A DNA stretch of 64,000 bases. Source: Ornithinimicrobium faecis (GTDB lineage Bacteria; Actinomycetota; Actinomycetes; Actinomycetales; Dermatophilaceae). How positions within the stretch are numbered: position 1 is the first letter of the stretch; every line of letters begins with the position of its first letter. Location of the stretch: contig NZ_CP099489.1 of the NCBI RefSeq assembly GCF_023923225.1, positions 2,728,001 through 2,792,000 of the forward strand, given 5' to 3'. This document shows, piece after piece, positions 63,527-64,000 of the stretch. The position numbers and the translations under genes are program-made. The notes below the pieces were generated by a model, which searched no databases, was not told where the DNA came from, and saw only the letters and a list, made by a program, of their open reading frames with translations.

Positions 63527-64000
63527 GGCGGGGTCCGAGCCACTCCCCCGAGCCGTCACCGACCTGGTGCCACCAGGGCTCATCGAGCGCCTGCGACGGC
63601 AGGTTCCCGCCCCAGGGTTTGTCTCCGGCACGCAGTTCCTGCCCACGCTCCCCCGGCTGGTCCAGGACCTGCTCGATGCGTGGGGCCTGGTGGCGGACGG
63701 TCCTGCGCGGCACGGTTATGCGGCGCTGGTGCTCCCAGTCACCGGTGCGGACGAGCCCGCCGTGCTCAAGATCGCGTGGCCGCACCCGGAGGCTCGCGAT
63801 GAGCACCGAGCGCTGCGCGCCTGGGCCGGCGGCGGTGCGGTGCGGTTGCTGGCCGCGGACCCGACCCGGTGGGCCGTGCTCCTGGAACGGCTGGATCCGC
63901 GGGACCTGGACGGACCGCCCGTGGGAGTCCTGGAGTCCTGTGAGGAGATCGGACGGCTGGCCTCCGTGCTCGAGCGCCCCGCCCCACCGTGGGTGAGTGT
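63519..64000 (+). CDS. Aminoglycoside phosphotransferase-like kinase (partial)
   Basis: The first 160 residues of a kinase related to the aminoglycoside/hydroxyurea antibiotic resistance kinases (APH type). It has FVSGTQFLPTLPRLVQDLLDAWGL, PAVLKIAWPHPEARDE (a candidate ATP-binding Lys) and WAVLLERLDPRDL. It runs off the right edge, so catalytic HGD and DFG-like motifs cannot be checked. The GTG start overlaps the lipoprotein stop by 8 nt, suggesting co-translation. Presence of an APH-like gene does not by itself show resistance. Confidence 0.82.
   Translation, partial: MPEAGSEPLPRAVTDLVPPGLIERLRRQVPAPGFVSGTQFLPTLPRLVQDLLDAWGLVADGPARHGYAALVLPVTGADEPAVLKIAWPHPEARDEHRALRAWAGGGAVRLLAADPTRWAVLLERLDPRDLDGPPVGVLESCEEIGRLASVLERPAPPWVS

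Noticed and set aside
63519..64000. Claim of an antibiotic-resistance gene
   Set aside because: The kinase is cut by the window edge before its catalytic motifs, and APH-like families include many non-resistance kinases.

Overview
The window is chromosomal DNA of a high-GC Gram-positive actinobacterium. The evidence is very high GC at third codon positions, frequent GTG starts, tightly overlapping genes, a CIRCE/HrcA-controlled dnaJ, RNase E with a long disordered N-terminus, and actinobacterial marker families (DUF3097, DUF4439, YlxR, LAL regulators, YtrA-like GntR). The gene order resembles the Intrasporangiaceae/Ornithinimicrobium group. That placement is an inference from style, not a database result. 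Most of the window is core genome with small accessory inserts.

Layout. (1) 1-4648, minus strand: the heat-shock operon hrcA-dnaJ-rsmE, then an MFS transporter and the start of a HIT gene, behind a CIRCE element. (2) 4649-8968: a 600-bp gene-free gap with a perfect 16-bp hairpin, then DUF3097, DUF4870, hemW (minus) and a PPK2 polyphosphate kinase. (3) 8969-14522, accessory: an AbiEi-like/DUF559 gene bracketed by three copies of a direct repeat, then a GntR (YtrA-type) regulator with a palindromic operator heading a four-gene ABC-transporter operon, closed by a 98-bp palindromic repeat. (4) 14523-22427: a large LAL regulator, a 50-codon gene, trmB-lepA, a PemK-like protein and an MFS exporter. 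(5) 22457-27277: a compact alkylation-repair cluster (ECF sigma, Ogt, an Ada-type zinc protein, Tag), then mgtE and an auxin-efflux-type carrier. (6) 27434-34996: a ribbon-helix-helix antitoxin with a broken toxin frame, tRNA-Ala(GGC) with its terminator, the nadD-rsfS-phosphatase operon, a glycosyltransferase facing a methyltransferase, DUF3626, the second copy of the palindromic repeat, an SGNH hydrolase and an FMN alpha-hydroxy-acid oxidase. (7) 35037-49527: the conserved order TIGR03960 - TIGR03936 - rne - rplU - rpmA - obgE - proB - proA, interrupted between its first two members by serC-serA and orphan ORFs. (8) 49553-53358: two tandem paralogous membrane proteins, a Pr6Pr protein and a fatty-acyl-CoA ligase. 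(9) 53449-64000: the translation/RNA operon rimP-nusA-ylxR-infB-rbfA-truB-ribF with rodA downstream, and divergently a DUF4439 lipoprotein and the start of an aminoglycoside-kinase-like gene.

Functional themes are ribosome maturation and translation (rsmE, trmB, lepA, rsfS, rimP, rbfA, truB, infB, L21, L27, obgE), proline and serine synthesis, NAD and flavin cofactors, alkylation-damage repair and export. No CRISPR array, prophage, complete insertion sequence or secondary-metabolite cluster was seen. The most unusual items are the dispersed 98-bp palindromic element, the repeat-flanked AbiEi/DUF559 gene, the nonsense-interrupted toxin beside an intact antitoxin, the serCA insertion, and the loss of metal-ligand residues in both the Ada-like and Tag proteins of the repair cluster.
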